From positions 2,200,001-2,264,000 of the forward strand of contig NZ_CP061768.1 of assembly GCF_013624435.2 (NCBI RefSeq): a stretch of DNA of 64,000 bases, given 5' to 3'. Shown here one piece after another: positions 6,891 to 16,268 of this stretch. The position numbers were made by a program, and so were the translations under genes. Source of the DNA: Nocardioides campestrisoli. GTDB taxonomy: Bacteria; Actinomycetota; Actinomycetes; Propionibacteriales; Nocardioidaceae. Each line of letters begins with the position of its first letter. Within the stretch, counting starts at the first letter, position 1. The notes beneath the pieces were generated by a model. That model saw only the letters and a list, made by a program, of their open reading frames with translations. It did not search any database and had not been told where the DNA came from.

Positions 6891-8149
6891 CCGACCTTGA
6901 AGTACGAACGCGTGTAGTGGAGGCCCTCGACCAGGGCGTCGATCTCGCCCGGCGTCGTGTAGAGGTACGACGACATCCGGGTCGAGCTCTGCACCCCGAA
7001 CCGGGCGTGGGCCGGCTTGGCGCAGTGGTGTCCCGCGCGGACCGCGATACCCCGGGTGTCGAGCACCTGGGCGACGTCGTGCGGGTGGACGCCGGCCAGC
7101 TCGAAGGAGATCGCGCCACCGCGAGACGCGGCGTCCTGAGGCCCGAGGACGGTCAGACCGGGCACCGAGAGCAGGCCCTCGAGGGCGTACCCGGAGATCG
7201 CCTGCTCGTGCGCGTGGATCGCCTCCATGCCCACGGCCGACAGGTAGTCGACCGCCGCACCGAGACCGACCGCCTCGACGATCGGCGGGGTGCCGGCCTC
7301 GAACTTGTGCGGGATGTCGGCGTACGTCGAGCGCTCCATCGAGACCGTGGCGATCATCTCGCCACCGCCGAGGAACGGCGGCAGCTGCTCGAGCACCTCG
7401 CGGCGTCCCCACAGGACGCCGATCCCGGTCGGGCCGACGACCTTGTGCCCGGTGAAGGCCACGAAGTCGGCTCCGGTGGCGGCCACGTCGACCGTCAGCT
7501 GGGGCGCCGCCTGCGCGGCGTCCAGCACCACCAGGGCACCGGCCGCCTTGGCCCGCCGCGCCACCTCCTGCACCGGGTTGATCGTCCCGAGCATGTTGGA
7601 GACCCAGGTCAGGGAGACGACCTTGGTGCGCTCGGTGATCAGCTCGTCGAGGCCGGAGAGGTCGAGCCGTCCGTCCTCGGTCAGGCCGATCCACCGCAGC
7701 CGCGCGCCGGTCCGCTCCGCCAGGAGCTGCCACGGCACGATGTTGGAGTGGTGCTCCATCTCGGTGATGAGGATCTCGTCCCCCTCCCCGACCGCCAGCG
7801 GGCCCCGGGCCCAGGCCAGCGTGTTCGCGACCAGGTTGAGCGCCTCCGAGGCGTTCTTGGTGAAGATCACCTCGTCGCGCGAGGGGGCGTGCAGGAACGC
7901 GGCCACCCGGTCGCGCGCCGACTCGAACGCCTCGGTCGACTCCGCGCCCAGCGTGTGCATGGCGCGGGAGATGTTGGCGTTGTGCCGCTCCATGTGGTCG
8001 ACCATGGTGTCGATCACCACCTGGGGCTTCTGCGAGGTGTTGGCGCTGTCGAGGTAGACCAGCGGCTGCCCACCCGCGACCGAGCGCTCGAGGATCGGGA
8101 AGTCCTTGCGGATCATCTCGAGCTCGGGGAGCAGACCGGGGATCGTCAT
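6887..8149 (-). CDS. sufS: Cysteine desulfurase SufS
   Basis: The protein has 420 residues and is a group II cysteine desulfurase. PLP-dependent removal of sulfur from cysteine supplies persulfide for Fe-S clusters. The PLP lysine is K236 in FTGHKVVGPTG and the catalytic cysteine is C376 in RAGHHCAKP. FLGGGEMIATV and the C-terminal RMSSYLYTTPGEID are also typical. The ATG follows the sufC stop after one base. It acts in the cytosol with SufU, its immediate neighbour. Confidence 0.96.
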   Translation of the reverse strand: MTIPGLLPELEMIRKDFPILERSVAGGQPLVYLDSANTSQKPQVVIDTMVDHMERHNANISRAMHTLGAESTEAFESARDRVAAFLHAPSRDEVIFTKNASEALNLVANTLAWARGPLAVGEGDEILITEMEHHSNIVPWQLLAERTGARLRWIGLTEDGRLDLSGLDELITERTKVVSLTWVSNMLGTINPVQEVARRAKAAGALVVLDAAQAAPQLTVDVAATGADFVAFTGHKVVGPTGIGVLWGRREVLEQLPPFLGGGEMIATVSMERSTYADIPHKFEAGTPPIVEAVGLGAAVDYLSAVGMEAIHAHEQAISGYALEGLLSVPGLTVLGPQDAASRGGAISFELAGVHPHDVAQVLDTRGIAVRAGHHCAKPAHARFGVQSSTRMSSYLYTTPGEIDALVEGLHYTRSYFKVG

Positions 8150-8150
8150 G

Positions 8151-8909
8151 TCAGACCGCGGCCTTCGTGTACTTGTCGTAGCCCTCGGCCTCGAGCTGGT
8201 CGGCCAGCTCGGGACCGCCCTGCTCGGCGATCCGGCCCGCGACGAAGACGTGGACGAAGTCGGGCTTGATGTAGCGCAGGATCCGCGTGTAGTGCGTGAT
8301 CAGCAGCACGCCCTTGTCGCCGCCCTCGGAGAACCGGTTCACACCCTCGGAGACGACCTTGAGCGCGTCGATGTCCAGGCCGGAGTCGGTCTCGTCGAGG
8401 ATCGCGACCTTGGGGTCCAGCAGCTCGAGCTGAGCGACCTCGTGCCGCTTCTTCTCACCGCCGGAGAAGCCCTCGTTGACCGACCGGCTGGAGAAGGTCG
8501 GGTCCAGGTCGACGCGCTCCAGGGCGGAGTTGACGTCCTTGACCCAGGTACGCAGCTTGGGCGCCTCGCCGTCGATCGCGGTCTTGGCGGTCCGCAGGAA
8601 GTTGGCGACCGAGACGCCCGGCACCTCCACGGGGTACTGCATGGCCAGGAAGAGGCCGGCGCGCGCCCGCTCGTCGACGGACATCGCCAGCACGTCCTGG
8701 CCGTCGAGCAGCACGGTGCCCGAGGTCACGGTGTACTTCGGGTGCCCGGCGATGGAGTACGCCAGGGTGGACTTGCCGGACCCGTTGGGGCCCATGATCG
8801 CGTGCGTCTCGCCGTCCTTGATGGTCAAGGTGACGCCCTTGAGGATCTCCTTGGCGCCGTCCTCGGTGTCCACCGAGACGTGCAGGTCCTTGATCTCCAG
8901 AGTGCTCAT
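8151..8909 (-). CDS. sufC: Fe-S assembly ATPase SufC
   Basis: The protein has 252 residues and is the ABC-type ATPase of the SufBCD scaffold. Walker A is GPNGSGKST (around residues 38-46), the signature is FSGGEKKRHEV, and Walker B runs into VAILDETDSGLDIDAL. ATG 8909 gives the standard MSTLEIKDLHVSV beginning and removes a spurious upstream extension; AAGAGAGAC lies just before it. It follows the Rieske ferredoxin gene after 38 bp. Confidence 0.96.
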   Translation of the reverse strand: MSTLEIKDLHVSVDTEDGAKEILKGVTLTIKDGETHAIMGPNGSGKSTLAYSIAGHPKYTVTSGTVLLDGQDVLAMSVDERARAGLFLAMQYPVEVPGVSVANFLRTAKTAIDGEAPKLRTWVKDVNSALERVDLDPTFSSRSVNEGFSGGEKKRHEVAQLELLDPKVAILDETDSGLDIDALKVVSEGVNRFSEGGDKGVLLITHYTRILRYIKPDFVHVFVAGRIAEQGGPELADQLEAEGYDKYTKAAV

Positions 8910-8947
8910 CTGTGTTCTGTCTCTCTTACTCTCGTCGAAGTCTTGGG

Positions 8948-9283
8948 TCAGGCCGGCGTGACGCCGTTGAGGGGGGTGGTCACGTCGACGAACACGTCGT
9001 CGCCGCGGACCTCCACCGCGAAGGTCGCCACCGGCTCGCTGGCGGGCAGCGCCATCGGCTTGCCGGTGCGCAGGTCGAACGTGGAGCCGTGCAGCCAGCA
9101 CTCGATGGCGCAGTCGGCCACCTCGCCCTCCGAGAGGGCCACGTGGGCGTGGCTGCACAGGTCCTGGACGGCGTAGAAGTCCTCCCCGTCCTTGGCGACG
9201 GCGACGTCGATCCCGTCGAGGCTGACCGCCGTCGCCTGGTCCTCGCGCACCTCGGAGGTGGCACAGGCCCGCTGGAACGCCAT
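8948..9283 (-). CDS. Rieske-type [2Fe-2S] ferredoxin in the suf operon
   Basis: The protein has 111 residues and belongs to the non-heme iron oxygenase ferredoxin type. The Rieske ligands are CSH (C-x-H) and CWLHG (C-x2-H), 16 residues apart. No signal peptide is seen, so it is cytosolic. Its position between sufD and sufC is a recurring actinobacterial arrangement and suggests electron supply or repair during cluster assembly; that role is inferred. Its ATG overlaps the sufD stop by one base (TGATG). Confidence 0.93.
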   Translation of the reverse strand: MAFQRACATSEVREDQATAVSLDGIDVAVAKDGEDFYAVQDLCSHAHVALSEGEVADCAIECWLHGSTFDLRTGKPMALPASEPVATFAVEVRGDDVFVDVTTPLNGVTPA

Positions 9284-10476
9284 CAGAAGTGCTTCCCGGT
9301 GACGTTCTTCGCCAGCTCGGCCTCCACGGTGGCCACGAGGCGCTCCTCGATCGCGGGGACGTCGACCTTGCGGATCAGGTCGTTGAAGAACCCGTGCACC
9401 ACCAGTCGCCGGGCCTCGCTCTCCTCGATCCCGCGCGAGCGCAGGTAGAAGAGCTGGTTGTCGTCGAAGCGGCCGGTCGCCGAGGCGTGCCCGGCTCCCT
9501 CGATCTCGCCGGTCTCGATCTCCAGGTTGGGCACCGAGTCGGCCTGGCAGCCGTCGGTGAGCACCAGGTTGCGGTTCTCCTCGTACGTCTCGATCCCCTC
9601 GGCGACCTTGCGGATCAGCACGTTCCCGATCCACACGGTGTGCGCCTTGGCACCCTGCAGCGCGCCCTTGTAGACCACGTTGCTCTTGGTGTGGGGCGCG
9701 GTGTGGTCGGCGAAGAGCCGGTGCTCGATGTGCTGGCCGGCGTCGGCGAAGTAGAGCCCGAGCATCTCCGCGGAGCCGCCGGGGCCGTCGTACGTCACGT
9801 TGGCGTCCATCCGCACGACGTCGCCACCGAAGCTGATCGCGGCGTGCTTGTACGTCGCGTCGCGACCGACCCGCGCCTGGGTGTGGGTCAGGTGCACCGC
9901 GTCGTCGGACCAGTCCTGGACCGAGACCACGGTGATCTCGGCGCCGTCGCCCACGGAGATCTCCACGACCTGGGCCAGCGAGGCGCTGCCGGTGTGGTTG
10001 AGCACCACGGTGGCCCGCGAGTGCCGGCCGAACCGCAGCGCGACGTGGCCGGCCTCGGTCGACGAGGCGTCCGTCCCGGTCACGTCGACGACGAGCGGCT
10101 CGGCCACGTCGGCCTCCGCGGCGACGTCGACCAGCAGGGTCGACGGCACCTCGGCCAGCACCCGGGCGGCGAACCGGCTGTTCGGCACCAGCCCGGAGAT
10201 TCCCCGGAGCGCCTTGGCCTCGTCGCCCTCGACGGTCTCGGCGCGCACGCCCTCGGGGGTGTTCCAGGTGTAGCGGGTGGTGGCGGCACCGAAGACGGCG
10301 TCGCCGTGCAGGTCGCGAAGACGCTTGAGCGGGGTGAACCGCCAGATCTCCTCGCGTCCGGTGGGCACCGGGTGGTCGGCCACGTCGAACGACCCCTCCG
10401 GGTGCAGGTGGCTCTCCACCTTCTCCATCTCGAGGGCCGAAGCCACGCTCTCGCGGGCGGTCTCGGTCACAGTCAC
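9283..10476 (-). CDS. sufD: Fe-S assembly scaffold subunit SufD
   Basis: The protein has 397 residues and a right-handed beta-helix SufB/SufD fold. The C-terminal region has HTVWIGNVLIRKVAEGIETY, ETGEIEGAGHASATGRFDDN and the LFYLRSRGI motif typical of SufD. It partners SufB and SufC. The GTG at 10476 has AGGAAG 8 nt upstream; a second in-frame GTG two codons later is possible. It is separated by 50 bp from sufB. Confidence 0.95.
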   Translation of the reverse strand: MTVTETARESVASALEMEKVESHLHPEGSFDVADHPVPTGREEIWRFTPLKRLRDLHGDAVFGAATTRYTWNTPEGVRAETVEGDEAKALRGISGLVPNSRFAARVLAEVPSTLLVDVAAEADVAEPLVVDVTGTDASSTEAGHVALRFGRHSRATVVLNHTGSASLAQVVEISVGDGAEITVVSVQDWSDDAVHLTHTQARVGRDATYKHAAISFGGDVVRMDANVTYDGPGGSAEMLGLYFADAGQHIEHRLFADHTAPHTKSNVVYKGALQGAKAHTVWIGNVLIRKVAEGIETYEENRNLVLTDGCQADSVPNLEIETGEIEGAGHASATGRFDDNQLFYLRSRGIEESEARRLVVHGFFNDLIRKVDVPAIEERLVATVEAELAKNVTGKHF

Positions 10477-10526
10477 AGGTTCGGCTTCCTAGTTCGTTGC
10501 TGGGGGGAGTGAGTGCAGGGGCACGG

Positions 10527-11945
10527 TCAGCCGACCGCGCCCTCCATCTGCAGCTCGATCAGGCGGTTGAGCTCCAGGGCGTACTCCATGGGCAGCTCCT
10601 TGGCGATCGGCTCGACGAAGCCACGGACGATCATCGCCATCGCCTCGTCCTGCTCCATGCCCCGGGACATGAGGTAGAAGAGCTGGTCGTCGGAGACCTT
10701 CGAGACGCTCGCCTCGTGACCCATGGACACGTCGTCCTCGCGGATGTCGACGTACGGGTAGGTGTCCGACCGGCTGATCTGGTCGACCAGCAGGGCGTCG
10801 CACAGCACGTTGGACTTGGAGCCGTGGGCACCCTCGTTGACCTGGATCAGGCCTCGGTAGGAGGTCCGGCCACCGCCACGCGCCACCGACTTGCTCAGGA
10901 TCGAGCTGGAGGTGTTCGGCGCGGCGTGGACCATCTTGGCGCCGGCGTCCTGGTGCTGGCCCTCGCCGGCGAAGGCGATCGACAGGGTCTCGCCCTTGGC
11001 GTGCTCGCCCATCAGGTAGACGGCCGGGTACTTCATCGTCACCTTCGAGCCGATGTTGCCGTCGACCCACTCCATGGTCGCGCCGGCCTCGCAGGTGGCG
11101 CGCTTGGTCACCAGGTTGTAGACGTTGTTCGACCAGTTCTGGATCGTCGTGTAGCGCACGCGGGCGCCCTTCTTCACGATGATCTCGACGACCGCGGAGT
11201 GCAGCGAGTCGCTGGAGTAGATGGGCGCGGTGCAGCCCTCGACGTAGTGGACGTAGGAGTCCTCGTCGGCGATGATCAGCGTCCGCTCGAACTGGCCCAT
11301 GTTCTCGGTGTTGATCCGGAAGTAGGCCTGCAGCGGGATGTCCACGTGGACGCCCTTGGGCACGTAGATGAACGAGCCGCCCGACCACACCGAGGTGTTG
11401 AGCGCGGCGAACTTGTTGTCGCCGACCGGGATGACGGTGCCGAAGTACTCCTTGAAGAGGTCCTCGTGCTCCTTCAGGGCGGTGTCGGTGTCGACGAAGA
11501 TGACGCCCTTCTCCTCCAGGTCCTCGCGGATGGAGTGGTAGACGACCTCCGACTCGTACTGCGCGGCGACACCGGCCACGAGGCGCTGCTTCTCCGCCTC
11601 CGGGATGCCGAGCTTGTCGTAGGTGTTCTTGATGTCCTCGGGCAGGTCCTCCCACGAGGTGGCCTGCTTCTCCGAGGAGCGCACGAAGTACTTGATGTTG
11701 TCGAAGTCGATCGTCGACAGGTCCGACCCCCACGTGGGCATCGGCTTGCGGTGGAACAGCTTGAGGCCCTTGAGCCGGAGGTCCAGCATCCACTGCGGCT
11801 CGGACTTCTTCCCCGAGATGTCGCGGACGACGTCCTCGTTGAGTCCGCGCTTGGCGATGGCGCCGGCCTCGTCACGGTCGGCCCAGCCGAACTCGTAACG
11901 CCCGATGCCCTTCAGCTCGGGGTTGAGCTCCTCGATGGAGGTCAT
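10527..11945 (-). CDS. sufB: Fe-S assembly scaffold subunit SufB
   Basis: The protein has 472 residues. It shows the classic SufB segments [38 protein letters not shown] and [20 protein letters not shown]. It builds Fe-S clusters with SufC and SufD. I chose ATG 11945 because AGGAAGG stands upstream and it gives the [15 protein letters not shown] start; an upstream in-frame extension overlaps sufR and is rejected. Only 4 bp separate it from the sufR stop. I see no intein, although SufB is a common intein host. Confidence 0.97.
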   Translation of the reverse strand: MTSIEELNPELKGIGRYEFGWADRDEAGAIAKRGLNEDVVRDISGKKSEPQWMLDLRLKGLKLFHRKPMPTWGSDLSTIDFDNIKYFVRSSEKQATSWEDLPEDIKNTYDKLGIPEAEKQRLVAGVAAQYESEVVYHSIREDLEEKGVIFVDTDTALKEHEDLFKEYFGTVIPVGDNKFAALNTSVWSGGSFIYVPKGVHVDIPLQAYFRINTENMGQFERTLIIADEDSYVHYVEGCTAPIYSSDSLHSAVVEIIVKKGARVRYTTIQNWSNNVYNLVTKRATCEAGATMEWVDGNIGSKVTMKYPAVYLMGEHAKGETLSIAFAGEGQHQDAGAKMVHAAPNTSSSILSKSVARGGGRTSYRGLIQVNEGAHGSKSNVLCDALLVDQISRSDTYPYVDIREDDVSMGHEASVSKVSDDQLFYLMSRGMEQDEAMAMIVRGFVEPIAKELPMEYALELNRLIELQMEGAVG

Positions 11946-11949
11946 GGAA

Positions 11950-12636
11950 TCAGCCTTCCTTGCTCTTCGGGATGCAGGTGGTGCAGACACCGTCGCCGTG
12001 CGCGATGGTGGCAAGCCTTTGGACGTGCGTGCCGAGGACGTGGGAGATGGCCTCGGTCTCGGCCTCGCACAACTGGGGGAACTCGTGGGCCACGTGGGCC
12101 ACGGGGCAGTGCTGCTGGCAGAGCTGGTCGACCGCGGCCGCGACCGGGAGCTCCCGGACGTTGGCGGCGTAGCCCTCGGCCGTGAAGACCCGGGCCAGTG
12201 CCTCCGCCGGGGTCAGGTGCGGCTGCTCGCGGGCCACGACCCGGTAGTCGCGCTCGATGAAGGCCGCCCGTCGCCGGGCGAACTCCTGCACGGCCTCGTC
12301 TCCCCCGGTCTCCGCGAGGTAGCGGAGCGCCTGGGCGGCGAGGTCGTCGTAGTGCTGGTCGAACTGGTCGCGTCCACTCTCGGTCAACGCGAAGACCCGC
12401 GCAGGTCTTCCCCGTCCGCGCTGTGCGCCCGTCCGGGGCTCGCGGGACTCGACCACACCTTCGCCGAGCAGGTGGTCGAGGTGGCGACGGACCGCCGCCG
12501 GCGTCAGGTCCAGCCCTGCCGCCAGGGTGGCGGCGGTGGACGGACCGTTCTCCAGGATCGACCGCACCACCCGGGCCCGGGTGGAGGCGTCGCCGGCTCT
12601 GCCAGGGGCAGGAACGGTCGTGCGGTCGAATTCCAC
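11950..12636 (-). CDS. sufR: SufR-type Fe-S sensing transcriptional repressor
   Basis: The protein has 228 residues. The N-terminal winged helix ([24 protein letters not shown]) is followed by a C-terminal cysteine cluster with LCQQHC, a single Cys in PQLCEAE and GVCTTC, suited to hold an Fe-S cluster. SufR proteins repress the suf operon when clusters are plentiful. It is the first gene of the operon. The GTG start lies in the arm of a CAAC-N6-GTTA motif, which suggests autoregulation. Confidence 0.88.
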   Translation of the reverse strand: MEFDRTTVPAPGRAGDASTRARVVRSILENGPSTAATLAAGLDLTPAAVRRHLDHLLGEGVVESREPRTGAQRGRGRPARVFALTESGRDQFDQHYDDLAAQALRYLAETGGDEAVQEFARRRAAFIERDYRVVAREQPHLTPAEALARVFTAEGYAANVRELPVAAAVDQLCQQHCPVAHVAHEFPQLCEAETEAISHVLGTHVQRLATIAHGDGVCTTCIPKSKEG

Positions 12637-12649
12637 AACGCAATTGTTA
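12636..12649. promoter_or_regulatory. Putative SufR operator CAAC-N6-GTTA
   Basis: CAAC, six bases, then GTTA. This differs by one base from the CAAC-N6-GTTG palindrome described for cyanobacterial SufR. It overlaps the sufR start codon and its -10 region. The AT-rich CAATTG centre stands out in very GC-rich surroundings. Confidence 0.5.
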
Positions 12650-12654
12650 CGTTA
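12649..12654 (-). promoter_or_regulatory. Possible -10 box TAACGT of the suf operon
   Basis: TAACGT on the minus strand, 12 nt from the sufR GTG, would give a leader of a few bases. TAATAA, slightly further upstream, is an alternative. Either way the box is adjacent to or overlaps the CAAC-N6-GTTA motif. Confidence 0.4.
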
Positions 12655-12764
12655 TTACCCGGCGCGGTTCAACGAAGGGTGACCTAAGTACGTCGCCCGG
12701 GTCGCCCGGCCCTGTTCACCGCACCCCTCCCCGGCGACGATGCCGGAGGAGAAGGGAGGCGCCC

Positions 12765-13580
12765 ATGGTGGCCACCGCGCACGCCCCTGCCGCCGGGCAC
12801 GGTGCCGGCGTGGTTGCGCGATGGGTGGCGCTGCAGGCCCTCTGGGTCTTCGTCGGCGTGCTCGTCTACTTCACCGTGCGCGGCCTGACCGAGGGCTCGG
12901 TCACCCAGGCAGACGCGAATGCCCGCCGGGTGATCGCCCTGGAGCGGCGTCTCGGCCTGGACCTGGAGAGCGAGCTGCAAGGGGTCGCCACGGGGTCCGA
13001 CGCCCTCTCCACGCTGGCGAACTGGGTGTACATCTGGGGCCACTGGCCGGTCATCGTGGCCACGATGATCTGGCTGGCGCTGCGGCACCGCGACTCCTTC
13101 CTGCGCCTGCGCGACGCCATGCTCATCTCGGGGGCGGTCGGCATGGTGATCTTCGCGCTCTTTCCCGTGACGCCTCCACGGCTGCTCGACCTGGGGCTCG
13201 CCGACACCGTCTCCGAGCGCTCGCACGCCTACCGGGTCCTCCAGCCCAGGGCCTTCACCAACCAGTACGCCGCGATGCCGAGCCTGCACACCGGCTGGGA
13301 CCTGCTGGTCGGGATCGCGATCGTGACCGCCGCCGGCTCGCTGTGGTTGCGGGTGGTCGGCTTCGTCCTGCCCACGCTGATGATCCTGGCCGTGGTCGTC
13401 ACCGCCAACCACTACCTGCTCGACGCCGTCGCAGGAGTGGCCCTGGTGCTGGTGGCCGATCGCCTGGCCGTCCTGCTGGCCCGTCGACGGACGCGACGAC
13501 CGGCCGCCCGCGCCAGCCCGGAACCAGCGGCGAGCGCCGTGGCCGACCCGCGACGTGGCTCCCCTGGGGGATCTTCCTAG
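12765..13580 (+). CDS. PAP2-superfamily membrane phosphatase
   Basis: The protein has 271 residues and about six transmembrane segments. The PAP2 motifs FPVTPPRLL, MPSLHTGWD and NHYLLDAVAG are present, the last two holding the catalytic histidines. It probably acts on lipid phosphates or transfers headgroups at the outer membrane face. The C-terminal tail is Arg/Ala/Pro-rich. ATG 12765 is preceded by GGGAGG; the long open frame upstream overlaps sufR antisense and is rejected. Its TAG stop is part of the next gene's -10 box. Confidence 0.85.
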   Translation: MVATAHAPAAGHGAGVVARWVALQALWVFVGVLVYFTVRGLTEGSVTQADANARRVIALERRLGLDLESELQGVATGSDALSTLANWVYIWGHWPVIVATMIWLALRHRDSFLRLRDAMLISGAVGMVIFALFPVTPPRLLDLGLADTVSERSHAYRVLQPRAFTNQYAAMPSLHTGWDLLVGIAIVTAAGSLWLRVVGFVLPTLMILAVVVTANHYLLDAVAGVALVLVADRLAVLLARRRTRRPAARASPEPAASAVADPRRGSPGGSS

Positions 13581-13583
13581 ACT
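13578..13583 (+). promoter_or_regulatory. -10 box TAGACT, leaderless start of the ABC ATPase gene
   Basis: TAGACT is 6 nt before GTG 13590. Its first three bases are the stop codon of the PAP2 gene. Confidence 0.6.
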
Positions 13584-13589
13584 GTCAAC

Positions 13590-14528
13590 GTGCCCGCCTC
13601 CTCCCCCGCCGTCGAGATCGACGGGCTGGTGATGCGGTACGGCGACAAGGTCGCCGTCGACGACCTCTCGTTGACCATCGACCGCGGCACGATCACCGCG
13701 GTCCTCGGTCCGAACGGTGCCGGCAAGACCACCACCCTCGAGACGTGCGAGGGCTACCGCCGCCCCCAGCGGGGCAGCGTCCGGGTGCTCGGGCTGGACC
13801 CGACCCGCGACCGCAAGGCGCTGCTCCCGCGGATCGGCGTGATGCTCCAGGCCGGCGGCGCCTGGTCGGGGGTCCGGGCGGTCGAGATGCTGCGGCACGT
13901 CGCCTCGCTCCACGCCCACCCGCTGGACGTGGACGCGCTGGCCGAGCGGGTCGGGCTGGACGACTGCGGGCGCACCCCCTACCGCCGGCTCTCCGGCGGC
14001 CAGCAGCAGCGGCTCGGCCTGGCGATGGCCCTGGTCGGACGCCCGGAGCTCGTCTTCGTCGACGAGCCGACCGCGGGCATGGACCCGCAGGCCCGCCGGG
14101 ACACCTGGGAGCTGCTGGAGGAGCTCCGTGAGCACGGCGTGACCGTCGTGCTCACCACGCACTACATGGAGGAGGCCGAGCGGCTCTCCGACGTCATCCA
14201 CATCGTCGACCACGGCCGGCTGATCACCAGTGGCACGCCGCTCGAGCTGACCCGCGGCGGGGCCCACACCACGATCCGGCTGGTGGTGACCCGCCCGTTC
14301 CCCGACGGCGCTCCGGAGTCCCTGCAGGCCGAGCTCGGCACCGGCACCGACGTACGCCAGCTCGACGACCTGAGCATGGTGATCTCCGGCCGGGCCGACT
14401 CCACCACCCTGGCCGTCGTCTCCCGCTGGTGCGAGGCCACCGGCGTGCTGCCCGACTCCCTGAGCCTGGGCCGCCGCACCCTCGAGGACGTCTTCCTCGA
14501 GCTCACAGGACGAGGACTTCACCCGTGA
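13590..14528 (+). CDS. ABC-2 type exporter ATPase
   Basis: The protein has 312 residues. Walker A is GPNGAGKTT, the signature is LSGGQQQRLGLAMAL, Walker B is LVFVDEPTAGMD, and the switch is LTTHYMEEAERL, followed by a C-terminal domain typical of DrrA/CcmA-like exporters. It pairs with the permease that starts in its stop codon (GTGA). The substrate is unknown; the conserved position next to ctaA in actinobacteria may point to cytochrome oxidase or heme biogenesis (inference). No Shine-Dalgarno sequence precedes the GTG. Confidence 0.92.
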   Translation: MPASSPAVEIDGLVMRYGDKVAVDDLSLTIDRGTITAVLGPNGAGKTTTLETCEGYRRPQRGSVRVLGLDPTRDRKALLPRIGVMLQAGGAWSGVRAVEMLRHVASLHAHPLDVDALAERVGLDDCGRTPYRRLSGGQQQRLGLAMALVGRPELVFVDEPTAGMDPQARRDTWELLEELREHGVTVVLTTHYMEEAERLSDVIHIVDHGRLITSGTPLELTRGGAHTTIRLVVTRPFPDGAPESLQAELGTGTDVRQLDDLSMVISGRADSTTLAVVSRWCEATGVLPDSLSLGRRTLEDVFLELTGRGLHP

Positions 14529-15298
14529 CCCGCTCCTTGGACCTCAGCCCCGCGCCCGGCAGCGCGTCCCTGGCCGCGCAGGTCCTGGCGCAGGCCCGGA
14601 TGGAGTTCCGGCTCATCCTCCGCAACGGAGAGCAGCTGCTGCTGGCCCTGGTGATCCCGGTGATCGTCCTCGTCGGCGGGGTCGCCGCCGCGGACCGGGT
14701 CGGCCTGGACTTCGACCGGCCGGTGATCGACGTCCTGGCACCCGGCGTGCTCGCGCTGGCCGTGATGTCGACCGCCTTCACCTCCGTGGCCATCGCCACC
14801 GGGTTCGAGCGGCGCTACGGCCTGATCAAGCGCCTGGGCACCTCCCCGCTCCCGAGGCACGGCCTGCTGCTCGGCAAGGCGGGCGCAGTCCTCCTGGTGG
14901 AGCTGCTGCAGATCCTCGTGCTCGGTGCGGTCGCGGCTCTCCTGGGCTGGGAGCCGGAGGCCTCCGGCTGGCCGGCCGCCGTCCTGGTGCTGCTCCTCGG
15001 CACCACCGCCTTCACCTCGCTCGGCCTGCTGATCGCGGGCACCCTGCGGGCCGAGGCCACGCTGGCGGCGGCCAACCTCGTCTACCTGCTGCTGCTGGCC
15101 GGCGGCGCCGTGGTGGTGCCCGCCGACTCGTACGGCGCCTTCGCCGACGTCGCCGCCTGGCTCCCGTCCGGAGCCCTCGGCGAGGGCATGCGCGCCGCCC
15201 TGATCGACGGCCGTCTGGACGGCGGCTGCGTGCTCATCCTGCTCGGTTGGTCGGTCGTCGGGGCGACGGCCACCGCGCGTACCTTCACGTGGGAGTGA
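14525..15298 (+). CDS. ABC-2 type exporter permease
   Basis: The protein has 257 residues and six predicted transmembrane segments. A cytosolic N-terminus (RMEFRLILRNGEQLLLALVIP) is typical of ABC-2 permeases. The GTG overlaps the ATPase stop by 4 nt, so the two subunits are translationally coupled. Its own stop overlaps a possible GTG start of ctaA. Confidence 0.9.
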   Translation: MTRSLDLSPAPGSASLAAQVLAQARMEFRLILRNGEQLLLALVIPVIVLVGGVAAADRVGLDFDRPVIDVLAPGVLALAVMSTAFTSVAIATGFERRYGLIKRLGTSPLPRHGLLLGKAGAVLLVELLQILVLGAVAALLGWEPEASGWPAAVLVLLLGTTAFTSLGLLIAGTLRAEATLAAANLVYLLLLAGGAVVVPADSYGAFADVAAWLPSGALGEGMRAALIDGRLDGGCVLILLGWSVVGATATARTFTWE

Positions 15299-15303
15299 CC
15301 CAG

Positions 15304-16239
15304 ATGAACCTCGCCCGTCTTGCCCCCTGGCTCTGGCCGCTGGCCATCGCCAACCTGCTCGCCAACATCGGCATCGTGGTCACCGGGGCGGCCGTGCGGC
15401 TCACCGGCTCGGGGCTCGGCTGCCCGACCTGGCCGCGGTGCACCGACGAGTCCTTCGTGGCCCACGGCGAGCTCGGCATCCACGGAGTGATCGAGTTCGG
15501 CAACCGGTTGCTCACCTTCGTGCTCGCCGCAGTCGCGCTGCTCACCTTCCTGGCGGCCCTGGGGGCGCGGCACCGCAAGGCGACGCGGCTCTCCTTCGTG
15601 GTCGGCCTCTCGATCCCGCTGCAGGCGGTGCTGGGCGGCATCACCGTGCTGACCGACCTGAACCCCTGGGTGGTCTCGCTGCACTTCCTGCTGTCGATGG
15701 CGATCATCATGGTCTGCGTGGTGCTCCTCGACGAGCTCCGCAGCCCTGACCGCGGTCCGGCGCCGGCGCTGCACCGCTGGCTCGCCTTCGCCAACCTCGC
15801 CGTCGGCTGGGTGGTCCTCTACCTGGGCACCGTCGTGACCGGTGCCGGCCCGCACGCCGGCGACGACCTCGCGCCCCGCAACGGCCTGGACCCGGCGCTC
15901 ATCTCCCAGGTCCACGCCGTCTCGGTCTACGTGCTCGTCGTGCTCACGGTGGCGCTGCTGGTCGCGGCGCTGCGCAGCCGGATGCGCTGGCTCTCCCTGG
16001 TCACGGGGCTGGTGCTCGCCATCGAGCTGGCCCAGGGCGTGCTCGGCTGGGTCCAGTACTGGCTGGACCTGCCCATCGCCCTGGTAGCCCTGCACATGCT
16101 CGGCGCGGGCCTGCTCGCGGCCGGTCTGGCCCGGATCACCCTGGCGGTCCTCCCCCACCGCTCCGCCGCCGAGCCGGCTGAGCACCCCGACCCGGACGCG
16201 CCCACCCAGACCGACGCCGCCACCACCCTCACCCGCTGA
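15304..16239 (+). CDS. ctaA: Heme A synthase (CtaA/COX15)
   Basis: The protein has 311 residues and about eight transmembrane helices. It oxidises heme O to heme A for cytochrome aa3 oxidase. The motif GAAVRLTGSGLGCPTWPRC is diagnostic, with HGVIEFGNRLLTF and two further helix-embedded His residues as heme ligands. ATG 15304 is favoured; GTG 15295, overlapping the permease stop as GTGA, is an alternative. The C-terminus is a disordered Pro/Thr-rich tail. It is convergent with ctaB across a hairpin. Confidence 0.93.
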   Translation: MNLARLAPWLWPLAIANLLANIGIVVTGAAVRLTGSGLGCPTWPRCTDESFVAHGELGIHGVIEFGNRLLTFVLAAVALLTFLAALGARHRKATRLSFVVGLSIPLQAVLGGITVLTDLNPWVVSLHFLLSMAIIMVCVVLLDELRSPDRGPAPALHRWLAFANLAVGWVVLYLGTVVTGAGPHAGDDLAPRNGLDPALISQVHAVSVYVLVVLTVALLVAALRSRMRWLSLVTGLVLAIELAQGVLGWVQYWLDLPIALVALHMLGAGLLAAGLARITLAVLPHRSAAEPAEHPDPDAPTQTDAATTLTR

Positions 16240-16241
16240 GC

Positions 16242-16261
16242 CCGACGCCGTACGGCGTCGG
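16242..16261. terminator. Perfect palindrome between convergent ctaA and ctaB, likely bidirectional terminator
   Basis: Arms CCGACGCC and GGCGTCGG with a GTAC loop form an 8-bp perfect stem between the two stop codons. No T-tract follows, which is common for actinobacterial terminators. Confidence 0.65.
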
Positions 16262-16268
16262 TGGGGGA

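Noticed and set aside
12680..12692. TTAGGTCACCC on the minus strand upstream of sufR as a possible IdeR iron box
   Set aside because: Only one half matches the IdeR palindrome; the second half is absent.
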